A DNA stretch of 64,000 nucleotides from an uncultured Myxococcales bacterium (lineage in GTDB: Bacteria; Myxococcota_A; UBA9042): positions 1 through 64,000 of the forward strand of contig CAIMEY010000006.1 in assembly GCA_903840165.1 (NCBI GenBank). The letters run 5' to 3'. Shown piece after piece: positions 1 through 8,994 of this stretch (position 1 is the first letter of the stretch; each line of letters begins with the position of its first letter). Both the position numbers and the translations under genes were made by a program. The notes beneath the pieces were generated by a model, which had not been told where the DNA came from, searched no databases, and saw only the letters and a program-made list of their open reading frames with translations.

Positions 1-776
1 CAGACCATCGGCCCGCAGTGCTCCGCGCCTTTCATCGTCGCGATGACCTGGCGCTCGCCGAGTTGCCGGCGGTCCTTGCTTACATCGGCCCGCGCCATCG
101 ACGGAAACACGATGAAAAGCTTGGCCTCTTTCCAGCCGCCGTCGTGCTGCAGCATCCCGCCGTCGCCGAGCACGTACAGCACCTCTTTGGGCCGCAGCTT
201 CCGGGTCTCGCCGAGCTGCCCCGTCTCCATCGCCGGCATCAGCGCGTTGCCGGTTTCCTGACAGATTCCATGCACTTTGTCTGCGCTCATCGAAAGCCCA
301 GCCATGCGCCGAAGCAGCTTGTCCGAGGCTTCCTCGAACGGCGAATTCGCCCCGGCAATCGCCGCCAGCTCGCGCAATTCCTGCGTCATCCCGTCGCGTT
401 GCAGGTTCATCACCAGGCGCAGGCCGATCTCACCGCGGTGGCAGTCGCGGCACTGCCAGTACGGCGACTGCACCGTCTGCGGCACCCCGGTCAGACAAGT
501 CCGCAGCTCCATCGGCCGCATCTGCTTGAACGCCATTGTCTTTTTGCAAGTCGTGCATGCCGGCGCCCGCTCGCGCATCCGCAGGCTCGGCAGCCCCTGC
601 GCGACCATCGCGCCCGCGACGGCTTCCCCTAAGTGCAGCATCTCGCGCCGCACTTGGGCGTCAAAATCCGCGAAATCAGCTGGTTGCAAGACGACAGCGG
701 CCAGACGTGCGCAAACTTCGCGCAACGCCGGCTGCAAGTGGTTGAACAAGTTCTCGGCTTCGATCATTTTGGGCAT
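1..776 (-). mobile_element. ISKra4-like transposase gene, N-terminal part, cut by window edge
   Basis: An open reading frame on the minus strand starts with ATG at 776-774 and runs without a stop past base 1, giving 258 visible codons. The translation has a zinc-ribbon pattern (CTTCKK about residue 67, then YWQCRDCHRG about residue 99) followed by a long helical stretch and the block LYVLGDGGMLQHDGGWKEAK. This layout (zinc ribbon, then a first catalytic Asp in a DGG context, then W-x-E-x-K) is the one I know from ISKra4 and related DDE transposases. Seen: motifs and truncation by the window. Inferred: family assignment and that the element continues to the left. ISLre2-type transposases share parts of this pattern, so the family is less certain than the transposase call. 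Confidence 0.72.
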
Positions 777-777
777 G

Positions 778-844
778 GCGGCGTGTCGTTCCTTGCGTCT
801 GCGGTAGACGCGGTGGTTGTGAAGTCACCGGAACGATACGCCGC
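778..844. repeat. Nested inverted repeat just upstream of the transposase gene
   Basis: A 15-base arm at 778-792 (GCGGCGTGTCGTTCC) pairs with 830-844 (GGAACGATACGCCGC) with one mismatch. Inside the 37-base loop a second perfect stem, GCGTCT at 795-800 with AGACGC at 806-811, is found. The structure begins two bases before the transposase start codon. It could be a subterminal end structure of the insertion sequence, or a transcript hairpin that limits transposase expression from outside promoters. Confidence 0.5.
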
Positions 845-1031
845 TGCTGTATTTTTGCGAGGTTACGAGGGGTTGTCCTGGGCGGACGGCTGGAAGTCCG
901 CGGAATCAGATCGAAGATCAGTTTGCGGATGCGCCATTGCGCCCCCGCCCACTTGCAACCACGCCCGGGAGTCCGCAAGCTATGGCCCCCACCAGCCGGC
1001 CCATCGGTCGCTCGCCCCCAAGGATAGCCAC

Positions 1032-2498
1032 ATGTCTGCGTTTTCCCTGAACCGACTGGCGCTTGCCTGTTTGGGCTCCTCCTGCCTCCTGCTCAGCGCC
1101 TGTGGCACAGACACGGCCGCCGTCTCAGGAACCCTCGCAGTTGGCGACACCGCCGCCGATGGCAGCGCTAACCTCGCCAATGATGCCGGCACGGCCCAAG
1201 ACTCAGACGGATCGGCTGATAATTCAAGCGGTTCCGCAGACGACGTCGCGGTTGACGCCGGTCAGGCTGATACGGGCCCAGAAGACACCGGTCCCTTCGT
1301 GGAAGCCAAGCACACCAACCCGCCGAAAATTGGCTACAACGGCGCGGGCTTACTGATCCAGCCTAGCATCGTCACTGTCACCTTTCCCGGCGAGAAGAAC
1401 CTCAATGCGCTGGTCCAATTCGGCGCTACGATTGGCCAATCGGACTATTGGAAGTCCGTGACATCCGAGTACTGCGAAGTCCCCGGCTCGGGCCTATGCA
1501 TCGGTCCCGCGGTCGATGGTGGCCACGTTGAACTCAAGAATCCGCCAGCGAAATCCTACACCGACTCAACCGATGGTTCCCCCTCCTCCATCCAGGATTT
1601 CATCGCCGGTGAAATCGACAACGCCGACTTGCCGGCCCCCGTCACCGACACGCTGTACATCTTGTACTTCCCGAAAAGTACAACGATTTCTCTGGCCAGC
1701 GGCCAAGGTGCCCCGTCGGTGAGCTGCGTGGCCTTTGGCGGCTACCACCATTTCCTGACCTACAAAGGTCAACAAGTCGCCTACGCGATTATTCCCGAAT
1801 GCGGGTCCCACGGCGGTGGCGTATCCGCCTTTGACTCGCAGACCGTCGCCGCAAGCCATGAAATCATTGAGGCTGCGACCGATCCCTTCATGGCGGCTTC
1901 GGGCATGGACCTGCAAGCCGGTGTGGTCTTGATGCCGCAGTCGACCGTGCAACTGATGTGGTACATGTTCCTGCAAGGTGGCGAAGTCGGCGATTTGTGT
2001 GTGGATATGACCGGCCAAGGCGTCGACCTGACCAGCATGGGCAGCTACACCGTCCAGCGCAGTTGGTCGGATGCCGCTGCGCAAAGCGGCCACGATCCGT
2101 GCCAACCATCCCCGGAGGGCAGCATCTACTTCAACGCCTCGCCCGACAAAGGCAAAGGTTACGGCGTTTTGGATGTGGGCCAAACAACAACGTTTTCCGT
2201 TACCGCCTTCTCTGACGCGCCGTTGCCCGACGGCTGGACCCTACGCGCTGGCGATATCGCTGACATTGCGCAGGGTATGGGCATGAAGAGCCACATGTCC
2301 ATGCAAGTCAATGGTCAGGACCAAGTCACCGTGCACAACGGCGACCAAGTGGACGTCACCGTCACGATGGATGTCGACCCCGGCAAGTCCCAGCCCGGGG
2401 CCTTTGGCGTGCTGCTATCGACCGCGCCGGACGGAAAAACCTATCACTTCTGGCCGCTTTGGTTCTTCACCAAGGCTGAGCAGAAGATGGGTCTGTAG
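1032..2498 (+). CDS. Lipoprotein with HEIIE motif, EXORDIUM/PHI-1-like
   Basis: The protein is 488 residues. The ATG at 1032 gives a lipoprotein signal peptide ending in LLSAC (Cys about residue 23); the reading frame is open further upstream but without a signal. An Asp/Ala/Gly/Ser-rich linker of about 60 residues follows and then a globular domain from about residue 95. H276-E277-I-I-E280 in the segment ASHEIIEAATDPF, with a later GEVGDLC, resembles the HE..E....P...GDLC pattern of EXORDIUM/PHI-1-type proteins and may bind a metal. The C-terminal 130 residues look like a beta-sandwich. It stands alone between the transposase and glucokinase, converging on the latter. Protease activity is not shown; function unknown. 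Confidence 0.75.
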   Translation: MSAFSLNRLALACLGSSCLLLSACGTDTAAVSGTLAVGDTAADGSANLANDAGTAQDSDGSADNSSGSADDVAVDAGQADTGPEDTGPFVEAKHTNPPKIGYNGAGLLIQPSIVTVTFPGEKNLNALVQFGATIGQSDYWKSVTSEYCEVPGSGLCIGPAVDGGHVELKNPPAKSYTDSTDGSPSSIQDFIAGEIDNADLPAPVTDTLYILYFPKSTTISLASGQGAPSVSCVAFGGYHHFLTYKGQQVAYAIIPECGSHGGGVSAFDSQTVAASHEIIEAATDPFMAASGMDLQAGVVLMPQSTVQLMWYMFLQGGEVGDLCVDMTGQGVDLTSMGSYTVQRSWSDAAAQSGHDPCQPSPEGSIYFNASPDKGKGYGVLDVGQTTTFSVTAFSDAPLPDGWTLRAGDIADIAQGMGMKSHMSMQVNGQDQVTVHNGDQVDVTVTMDVDPGKSQPGAFGVLLSTAPDGKTYHFWPLWFFTKAEQKMGL

Positions 2499-2515
2499 CA
2501 GACTGAGTTTGATAT

Positions 2516-2536
2516 TTGTCTAGAATCCTGAGACAA
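2516..2536. terminator. Weak bidirectional hairpin between converging genes
   Basis: TTGTCT at 2516-2521 is the inverted copy of AGACAA at 2531-2536 with a nine-base loop. It lies 17 bases after the stop of the rightward lipoprotein gene and about 60 bases from the end of the leftward glucokinase gene. The stem is short and AT-containing and has no clear U tract, so a terminator role is only suggested by position. Confidence 0.3.
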
Positions 2537-2595
2537 GCATCAATTGACAGACAGCTACCCGCCGACACACGTAATTATTCAATAGTTTCCGGTAA

Positions 2596-3621
2596 CTACG
2601 CCACACAGCTAGCCTCGGCCAGCTTTTGCGCCTGGGCTGCCGCGCCAAGAAGGGCGGTCTCGGGCTGCAAGATCACGGCGATGGGCACCTGGCCCAGCAG
2701 GCTTTGGTAGCGGCCCTTGTTGGCGAATTGCCGCGCAAACTCAAGGTCATCAAGCAAGGGCAGCAAGCGCACAATCACACCACCGCCCAGCAGCACGCCG
2801 CCGAGCGCCATCACCGTCAGGGCCAAGTTGCCGGCCTGGGCCGCATAGAGCCGCAGCAGCCACAGGGCCGCCTCACGGCAGGTCTCACAGGTCCCCGCAA
2901 CTGCCGCTTCACCAATGACTGCGCCAGGATCACTTCCCGTCCGCAGATGTTCCACCACGCCGGGGGCCACAGGACGCCCCTGCTCGTCGCGGAGAAAAGC
3001 AAACAGCGTCGCTAGGCCCGGTCCAGACACAAAGCGCTCCCACGACACATGCCCCCACTGGGCTTCTGCCCAGGAAAGAAGTCTTTGTTCTTGGGGCGTT
3101 GACGGCGAAAAATCGACATGTCCGCCCTCAGTTGCCGCTGGCCAATGGTGCTGACCGTCCCAGGCGAGGTAGGCCTGCCCCAAGCCAGTCCCAGCGGCAA
3201 TGACGGCAATAGGACCTTTGCGTTCAATGCCTTGTTGGACAATCCGCAGCGATGACGCAGGCAACGTGAGGGCCCCCAGGGCAGTCGCCTCTAAGTCATT
3301 GATCAGACGCACCGGCGCGCCTCCTAGCTGACTAGACAAATCACTAGCCGCCAGGCGCCAAGGCAAGTTGGTCGTCTGTACCGTCTGTTCCAGCACCGGT
3401 CCTGCAATGCCAAAGGCCGCCGCCTGCACGCTTTCCCCTTGTAAAAACAGGGCGATAACAGCCTGTAGGGACGGGAACTGCTGACTTGGAAACTGGGCGT
3501 GCCGCAGTCGCTCCAGGCCGTGCGACGTCGACCGCCACAGCGCCAAATGCGTCTTGGTACCGCCGATATCCCCGGCCAGCAGCAGAGGCAAATCCGGGGT
3601 CAATCCTGTAGATTTACTCAT
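2596..3621 (-). CDS. glk: Glucokinase
   Basis: The protein is 341 residues, normal for the proteobacterial glucokinase family, which phosphorylates glucose to glucose 6-phosphate with ATP in the cytoplasm. The N-terminal phosphate loop LAGDIGGTKTHLALW starts about residue 14; NDLEATALGAL, AGTGLGQAYL, EGGHVDFSPSTPQEQ and the GPGLATLF segment follow in the order typical of Glk. The ATG at 3621 is preferred to a TTG four codons earlier. The gene lies 93 bases downstream of the IgGFc-type gene on the same strand. A phosphoglucomutase at 37849 acts on the product of this reaction, but it is far away. Confidence 0.9.
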   Translation of the reverse strand: MSKSTGLTPDLPLLLAGDIGGTKTHLALWRSTSHGLERLRHAQFPSQQFPSLQAVIALFLQGESVQAAAFGIAGPVLEQTVQTTNLPWRLAASDLSSQLGGAPVRLINDLEATALGALTLPASSLRIVQQGIERKGPIAVIAAGTGLGQAYLAWDGQHHWPAATEGGHVDFSPSTPQEQRLLSWAEAQWGHVSWERFVSGPGLATLFAFLRDEQGRPVAPGVVEHLRTGSDPGAVIGEAAVAGTCETCREAALWLLRLYAAQAGNLALTVMALGGVLLGGGVIVRLLPLLDDLEFARQFANKGRYQSLLGQVPIAVILQPETALLGAAAQAQKLAEASCVA

Positions 3622-3714
3622 GAAAACCGCCAATTCCAGGGCAGCCGCAGACGCAAACTAGACATCCATCAAGCAGCGCTGGGGCTGGTGGCAAAGTCGA
3701 ATTCTGCCTGGGCC

Positions 3715-5817
3715 CTACGGCGCGCTACCGGCATTGACCGTCAGGTTGAGGCCACCTGGGTACATGTAGCTGGTGTAGGCGCCATAGCCATAAACCACGA
3801 TGCCGAAAGCGGTATCGCTATCGGTGGTGTGTGACCCTCCGGCCACCGGCACCCGCGCCACGGCATAGCCCGTGCTGCCGATAGGCGCGAAATTCTTGGT
3901 AACGGGCGCGCCATCGAGGTTCACAGTGGTCCCCTGCTTGGCAATGATGTTGACAAAGCTGTAGGTATAGCTCGACGGCGTCAAGAACACGTATTCCTTG
4001 CGATATTGAGAGGACGGCACAGCCAGCGATAGGCTAGGATCGCCCTTGGAGTTGGGCGAGCCCGAATCCTGAGGGTCCACCACGTCGCCGCCGGCCATGA
4101 TTTGCGCCACCAGGATCGGCCCAGTTCCAGTCACTTGCAGCGAATCCTTGGTCAGAGGCAGGTCGGCCCAGGCCCCCAAGTCGAGGTTCAAGGCCGGCAG
4201 GTTCGGCGGGTCAAAGGTGATGACATTGCCGTCCATGCCCGAAATGATGCGCACCAAGTGCTGATCGGCACCGCCGCTGGCTACTTTGGCGCCAATCACA
4301 GACTGCGGCGGGGTCACAAGGACAGTATCACCCCATGAATTCAAGGGGAACAGCGTCTCTTCAACATGGTCGCAGGCAAACTTGCCGTAGGGCACCATCA
4401 CGCAATCGTGGCCGCCAATGACGGACACTGGGGCCGACGCCGTGATTTGGCTGCCGGTGAGGTCATAGGTCTTGGGCACGGCGCAAGCCACGGTCGCGCT
4501 GGGCGAAAGCGTCGTACAATTAAGCATTTCACCGCTTGTCACCGACTTGGTCAGCAGTTGCAAGGCATCGCCCGCATTGAGGACGAAATCCGCGCCCTTG
4601 CCCGGCTGAATCTCCTGTACGCCCGGGCCACTACGCACGTGGGCCGTGCTGTCGATGTGCACCTTGGTGCCATTTTGCGTGCCGACAATGGTGACAAAGC
4701 CCGGCGCCGAACTGCCGCCTAGGCCATCTTGGTAAGCACCTTCGGGCATCGACGCGACAATGTACTGTTTTCCCATGGCATTGGTCGGCAAAAGCATGGA
4801 GGCGTCATTGGTGTACGAGTTGCACGTGCCCACGCCCATGGAATCCGGGCAACTGAAATCATAGGGGATTTCAAACTCGAGCGGATTGAACTGATAGACG
4901 GTCACCGGCCGGGTACTCTTGAGGCGATAAGCTCCTGAAGCTACAAGGTTACTGGGCAGCAACTGGTCCAACTGCGCACCGCCCGAGGCCCCACTGGCAT
5001 CGTGCTTGAGGTCGGCCACCCACGGCAGCTTGACCGTTTGCACGGCGTTGGCCGGCACATCGACGGTGATCTTGGCAAAGCTGGCATCCCGCGAAATCGT
5101 TACCGTTGCGGTATCTTGCGAGGTATTGGCGATGACGACGGCAAAGGAAAAGCCGCTGTAAAGGTTGCTATTGCTGGTCACGGTCGGCCAGTACTCGCAG
5201 CCGATGTAGGAACGCTGCATATCCTTTGTAGAACAAGGACCTTTGCACGCGCCACTGCCGGGGTCGCAGGTCAGACCTAGCTCGGGGTCGCAGGCGTCGC
5301 TGACTGTCCAACCGCTGCCATCTTCCAAACATTTCTTGGGCTTATCGCCATCGCACTGCCCGGAGCCCGGCTGGCAGACCACGCAGCCGATGAGGTCAAT
5401 GCAGGCGCCGGCGCAATCCTTGGTGAGGAGATAACCACCTTTTCCATCACAGGTTTTCGCCGTGGTGCCATCGCAGATGATTTGGTGGTCGGGACAGAAA
5501 TCGCTCGTGTCGGTCGGGTCGATGCCGGTGTCGTTGTCGATGGGGCCGCTGTCTACATCGACGTCGAGCGAACCGTCGCCGACGCCATCGGACTGGCCTT
5601 TGCCATCGCTGACTCCGCCTTTCGTATCATAGACTTGACCGACACCATCAAGGCTGCTACCAAAGCCATCGCTGGGCCAAGCGCCACCGCTGCCAGCGCT
5701 CGGCACGGGGCTTGAACAGCCAAGGCCCCAAGCAACAGCCATGCTGCTCAAGAGAATCGGCAGTGCCCACGCACGGTTAGAGCATGAATCGATATGCACG
5801 CTTGACAGCACCTGCAC
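3715..5817 (-). CDS. IgGFc-binding-type surface lipoprotein (paralogue 1)
   Basis: The predicted protein is 700 residues. A GTG start at 5817 is used; GTG codons a few codons inside are also possible. The N terminus carries a hydrophobic stretch ending in GLGC, consistent with a lipoprotein. An Asp/Gly/Ser-rich linker (to about residue 100) precedes a Cys-rich stretch (CPDHQIICDG, CVVCQPGSGQCDGDKPKKC, about 105-195), then a long beta-rich domain whose C terminus (FVNIIAKQGTTVNLDGAPV, then VVYGYGAYTSYMYPGG) matches what I know of IgGFc-binding N-terminal-type proteins of myxobacteria. The protein at 39730-42240 has the same order of parts and the same ending. Such proteins are thought to be surface-exposed; the ligand is unknown here. 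Confidence 0.75.
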   Translation of the reverse strand: MQVLSSVHIDSCSNRAWALPILLSSMAVAWGLGCSSPVPSAGSGGAWPSDGFGSSLDGVGQVYDTKGGVSDGKGQSDGVGDGSLDVDVDSGPIDNDTGIDPTDTSDFCPDHQIICDGTTAKTCDGKGGYLLTKDCAGACIDLIGCVVCQPGSGQCDGDKPKKCLEDGSGWTVSDACDPELGLTCDPGSGACKGPCSTKDMQRSYIGCEYWPTVTSNSNLYSGFSFAVVIANTSQDTATVTISRDASFAKITVDVPANAVQTVKLPWVADLKHDASGASGGAQLDQLLPSNLVASGAYRLKSTRPVTVYQFNPLEFEIPYDFSCPDSMGVGTCNSYTNDASMLLPTNAMGKQYIVASMPEGAYQDGLGGSSAPGFVTIVGTQNGTKVHIDSTAHVRSGPGVQEIQPGKGADFVLNAGDALQLLTKSVTSGEMLNCTTLSPSATVACAVPKTYDLTGSQITASAPVSVIGGHDCVMVPYGKFACDHVEETLFPLNSWGDTVLVTPPQSVIGAKVASGGADQHLVRIISGMDGNVITFDPPNLPALNLDLGAWADLPLTKDSLQVTGTGPILVAQIMAGGDVVDPQDSGSPNSKGDPSLSLAVPSSQYRKEYVFLTPSSYTYSFVNIIAKQGTTVNLDGAPVTKNFAPIGSTGYAVARVPVAGGSHTTDSDTAFGIVVYGYGAYTSYMYPGGLNLTVNAGSAP

Positions 5818-6097
5818 AGTAGCCTCCCACAGGCCGGCAAGCCCAGTCCACCAATTGCCCTAGGGAGTCTGGGGCCACTGCGGATGCCGGCGTAGATTGG
5901 TTGTACGCGGCGGCGGCGTCTCGGTCAAGCGCGCCGGGAGTACGCATTCCGCCAAGCGATCTCAAGGCTGCGGGCCGAATCGCTCAAGTGCGGCGTCGGC
6001 AGCAAGGGACGCGGGCAAGCGCTTGTTCAGGCTCGGTCTTCTGTGGCATGACCGCCTGCGCAGGAAGTTGCTGGACGCGGATGGCGCAAAGGGCAGC

Positions 6098-7096
6098 CTA
6101 GGGCGCGACTAACTTAATGTCTTTGCTGAGATTTCCCACCGTGGCGGTTACGGTCACGGTCTCGCCGCTCTTGAGGACCGCATAGTTGCCACCGCTCGAT
6201 TGCTTGGCGAGCAGGTGGTTGCTGCCCGATTCACTCCAGGTCGTCGTCGGCCCGTAGACCGGCGTCGCATCGGCCAAAGCAGCCGCGACAGACAGCACGA
6301 AAATCGCCGACTTGGCTGCGGTCTTGGCATCCGCGTCACTCTGCGCCACGGGCCCCTTGTCTGGATCTGCGGGCGTAGTCCAACCATTCTGCGCCGACAC
6401 CGAAGTCAAGCTAATGCCAGTAATATCAGTGAGTTCAACCACAGTGATCGTGTACTGCGCCGACTGGCTGACCTTACCGGCCGCGTCCTGAACCGCCACC
6501 GTCGCCGTGCAGGGCCCCAGGGTGGTCGGGGTTGCCTCAACGGCATCATCCACCACTTTAATCTGCAAATTCGCGCAGTTTACTGAAGCAATGCCACTGT
6601 GATTGAGCCGAGCGCCCGCCACATCGTCGACGACGATAGCCCCCACATAGTGGGTTCCATGCACCAGCCCGAAATTCTTGGCCAACTTCGTCGGCAGTGC
6701 CGACATGTTCGCCCACGGTGGCCCAAGGGCAACACTGGCTGGAGTCGCCACGTTGAATTCCACTGTATCTACAAGCGCTTGTGTGGTGGGGTCATCGGCT
6801 TCGAACTGAGCCAGCCCCGGCACGGCCGCCTGGAAGTTGCCCCCGGCCAACTGGACCACTGCCGGTAGATTTGTCTTTACAGTCAAGGCGTTTTGGGTCA
6901 GGTCGTTGCGCTGCGCATTCACAGCAAAGGTAGAACCTGCAGCAATTTCAACGCCCTTCTGCCAGTTGTTGCCGACGTGAAAGACCGCAGCGCCTTTGTC
7001 ACCGGCCACACCGCAGCCGGACAGCAGTGCGCCACTGGCCAAAGCGGTGATGGCCAAAGCGGTGACGGCACAATTGCGAATGAATTGGATGGACAT
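6098..7096 (-). CDS. Lipoprotein of unknown function under a sigma-54-type promoter
   Basis: The protein is 332 residues. The ATG at 7096 follows a GGGAGG Shine-Dalgarno with good spacing and opens a lipoprotein signal peptide ending LLSGC (Cys about 28). An upstream extension of 34 codons in the same frame carries no signal and is rejected. The mature part is Ala/Val/Thr-rich and appears to consist of beta-sandwich (Ig-like) domains; the last one, with ETVTVTATVGNLSKDIKLV, resembles bacterial Ig-like repeats. I do not recognise a named family over the whole length. The transcript is likely to begin at about 7171 from the -24/-12 promoter described separately. Confidence 0.72.
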   Translation of the reverse strand: MSIQFIRNCAVTALAITALASGALLSGCGVAGDKGAAVFHVGNNWQKGVEIAAGSTFAVNAQRNDLTQNALTVKTNLPAVVQLAGGNFQAAVPGLAQFEADDPTTQALVDTVEFNVATPASVALGPPWANMSALPTKLAKNFGLVHGTHYVGAIVVDDVAGARLNHSGIASVNCANLQIKVVDDAVEATPTTLGPCTATVAVQDAAGKVSQSAQYTITVVELTDITGISLTSVSAQNGWTTPADPDKGPVAQSDADAKTAAKSAIFVLSVAAALADATPVYGPTTTWSESGSNHLLAKQSSGGNYAVLKSGETVTVTATVGNLSKDIKLVAP

Positions 7097-7181
7097 GGCA
7101 ACCTCCCAGGCGTAGTAATGCTCGATCAGAACCCGGTGCTCTGCTCGCTTGCGCGCGTTCTCGTGCGCCCTGCAACCAGGG

Positions 7182-7197
7182 TGCACACAACGTGCCA
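7182..7197 (-). promoter_or_regulatory. Sigma-54 (-24/-12) promoter for the 7096 lipoprotein gene
   Basis: On the minus strand the bases read TGGCACGTTGTGTGCA. Against the consensus TGGCACG-N4-TTGCA this matches all seven positions of the -24 element and four of five of the -12 element, with the GG and GC dinucleotides ten bases apart as required. The expected start is an A at about 7171, giving a 75-base leader to the ATG at 7096. No gene lies between. Confidence 0.7.
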
Positions 7198-7280
7198 ATT
7201 CAATGAGCCGGGCCGCGGCTTACGGAATCTCTTGCTTTTTTAGACGTTTCTGGACCTTGTCGACGTGTGGCAAGACCCTT

Positions 7281-7300
7281 TTGGCGTAGACGTACGCCAA
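7281..7300. promoter_or_regulatory. Palindromic activator-like site upstream of the sigma-54 promoter
   Basis: TTGGCGTA-GACG-TACGCCAA is a perfect 8+8 dyad centred about 120 bases upstream of the predicted start at 7171, a normal distance for an enhancer-binding protein. A further half site (CTACGCCA, 7313-7320) lies next to it. The 385-base gap 7097-7481 otherwise holds the leader, the promoter and no convincing gene. Confidence 0.5.
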
Positions 7301-7481
7301 CCGTCGCGCGCCTCTACGCCAGCGGGCCAAGGCGAGGCGCACGGGCGGGGTCGATGGCCCCGAGGCGGACTTTCGCTGATCAATCGACCTACTGCGGCGC
7401 ACAGCCGACGGCTACGTTGTACCTGGACTGCGCAGTTGGGGCAAAAGATCGCATTGTAAGCGCTCTCCGCAGCCGACATCC

Positions 7482-8888
7482 TCAGCGCCGCGCCGTGTCG
7501 CCCAACACGACAAAACCGGCAAAACGCACAAGCACTTCAAGGCGTTGTCCCACAGTCTGCACCTGACTGATCTCCAATTGCCGTGTATCGATGCGCACGG
7601 GCAGCTTTTCACCCGCCACCGAAATGCCATTGCTAAACGATGCAAGCACTTGGCGCGCCTGTCCTTCAATCTGGCTACGGGGAATCCTGAGCTTTTCGGC
7701 AATAATTTCTGCAATTTCCTGGCGCTTGATCGCTGCCCCCAAACTGTTGAGCTTATCATCGGTCTGCAAGTCGACCTGCACATGGGTCAGTTCGATGTCC
7801 TTGGGTCCCACCTTGGGCACGCCCCAAACCAAGAATTCGCCATCAATTTTGCGCGAGAACGGGATGAACAGGAACTTATCGACCAGTTCGCCGCGAATCT
7901 GCGCCCGCACCAGCAGAGCCCCTTGGGCAGAAATCAGTTTTAGATCAGTTACTTCCACCCAACCACCGTCCGGCTTGTCCTTGCCACCCAGAGGCATCCG
8001 CCCCAGGGCATGGAGGCGCTCAAGCACCTGGGTCCTGACTTGGCTCAGCGGCACAGCGATCGGCAAAACCAGCGTAGTTTCAGGATGTTTTAGCTCATCA
8101 TCCACCGCCATCGGCAGGGCCTTGGGCATCTGCGCCGGGCCGCAAGGCATTTCCACCGTAGGCTGCGTCGCGATAGACAGGGCCAAACGCAGGTACTCCG
8201 GATCGACCTCGGGTTGGGCCACGCGCAGGGCAAGTGGGCGTAATTGCAGGCAAGCGCCATCGCTGATGGGCAAGGGCTTGTACAGGGCGCTGGAGGTCGG
8301 CGTCACATAATCGCCCACCGGCACCTGCACCGTGCGGATAAAGGTCGCGATCTGGCCTCCCGCATATTTCTCAAGTTTTTCCGCTAGGTTATCGAGGAGC
8401 GGTTTCGCCGGACCGCCAAAGTCCACGCGATCCAAGGCGACTCGCACGGCGGGATTCTGCAAAGTCATGATGCCGGAAGGCGAAAGTCGCGGCTTGGCAC
8501 AGACGTCCACGGCGACGTCGAGTTCCTTGCGCAGCGTCCCGCCCAAGGCCACCACCTGAGCGCTGCCGTGAAAAGGCACCAGAAAACAGAGCGATCCGCT
8601 TTGTTCGCGCGCCGCCACCCGCCCGGAACGCTCGACCTGGTAGGACCACGCGAGGAGCATCGTTCGGTCGGCCTGCGCCACCGGGGTCAAGGCCTGCTTT
8701 TCCAGCAGGGCCGCCAGCATCGGCAGAGGCAGCCGAGCAACGGCAGCAAAATTGCTGATTTCATTGGAAGGAGCCAGAGGCTGATTGGCCGGCAAATCCG
8801 GATCCGGGGCCCGCACGTGCAGGGCACAGCCGCCGAGAAGCAGGGAGACGGTCAACAATTTCAGGGCAATGGGGCGGTAAGATTTCAT
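7482..8888 (-). CDS. DUF4403 family lipoprotein
   Basis: The protein is 468 residues and begins with a signal peptide ending LLLGGC (Cys about 20) when started at the ATG 8888. The rest fits DUF4403 proteins as I know them: NFAAVARLPLPMLAALLEKQ near the N terminus, a long beta-rich body, and a C-terminal half with VGPKDIELTHVQVDLQTDD, then a helical IAEIIAEKLRIPRSQIEGQA region. These proteins probably sit in the envelope and have a lipid-binding-like fold, but the function is unknown. The start has no Shine-Dalgarno and lies directly after a TACAAT -10-like hexamer, so the transcript may be leaderless. It is divergent from the gene at 8995. Confidence 0.75.
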   Translation of the reverse strand: MKSYRPIALKLLTVSLLLGGCALHVRAPDPDLPANQPLAPSNEISNFAAVARLPLPMLAALLEKQALTPVAQADRTMLLAWSYQVERSGRVAAREQSGSLCFLVPFHGSAQVVALGGTLRKELDVAVDVCAKPRLSPSGIMTLQNPAVRVALDRVDFGGPAKPLLDNLAEKLEKYAGGQIATFIRTVQVPVGDYVTPTSSALYKPLPISDGACLQLRPLALRVAQPEVDPEYLRLALSIATQPTVEMPCGPAQMPKALPMAVDDELKHPETTLVLPIAVPLSQVRTQVLERLHALGRMPLGGKDKPDGGWVEVTDLKLISAQGALLVRAQIRGELVDKFLFIPFSRKIDGEFLVWGVPKVGPKDIELTHVQVDLQTDDKLNSLGAAIKRQEIAEIIAEKLRIPRSQIEGQARQVLASFSNGISVAGEKLPVRIDTRQLEISQVQTVGQRLEVLVRFAGFVVLGDTARR

Positions 8889-8895
8889 AGGCGCA

Positions 8896-8901
8896 ATTGT
8901 A
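8896..8901 (-). promoter_or_regulatory. Candidate -10 box directly before the DUF4403 gene
   Basis: TACAAT on the minus strand ends eight bases before the ATG at 8888, placing a start site at about 8889-8890, essentially at the start codon. A TTGCCA sequence lies 15 bases upstream as a weak -35. The 106-base region 8889-8994 must also hold the promoter of the divergent gene at 8995. Confidence 0.3.
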
Positions 8902-8994
8902 CCACGAACGTGGCGATGGCAATCAAGGGGCTTGCGATCAGGGCCAATTCCAAGTACTACCTTGAACGTGCCCGAGCACGCCGGAGTCGCCACC

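Noticed and set aside
18-807. Plus-strand frames of 176-204 codons at the left end
   Set aside because: They are antisense to the transposase frame, which has a zinc ribbon and DGG/W-x-E-x-K motifs.
7220-7479. Two overlapping minus-strand frames giving a CPNC segment and a Lys-rich end, possibly a frameshifted small zinc-ribbon protein
   Set aside because: Only one CxxC is present, neither frame has a ribosome site, and the stretch overlaps the dyad and approaches the sigma-54 promoter of the gene at 7096, which explains its composition.
8911-8932. Possible -24/-12 promoter TGGCAATCAAGGGGCT for the gene at 8995
   Set aside because: The -24 box matches only 5 of 7 and the -12 box 3 of 5; too weak beside the two strong examples.
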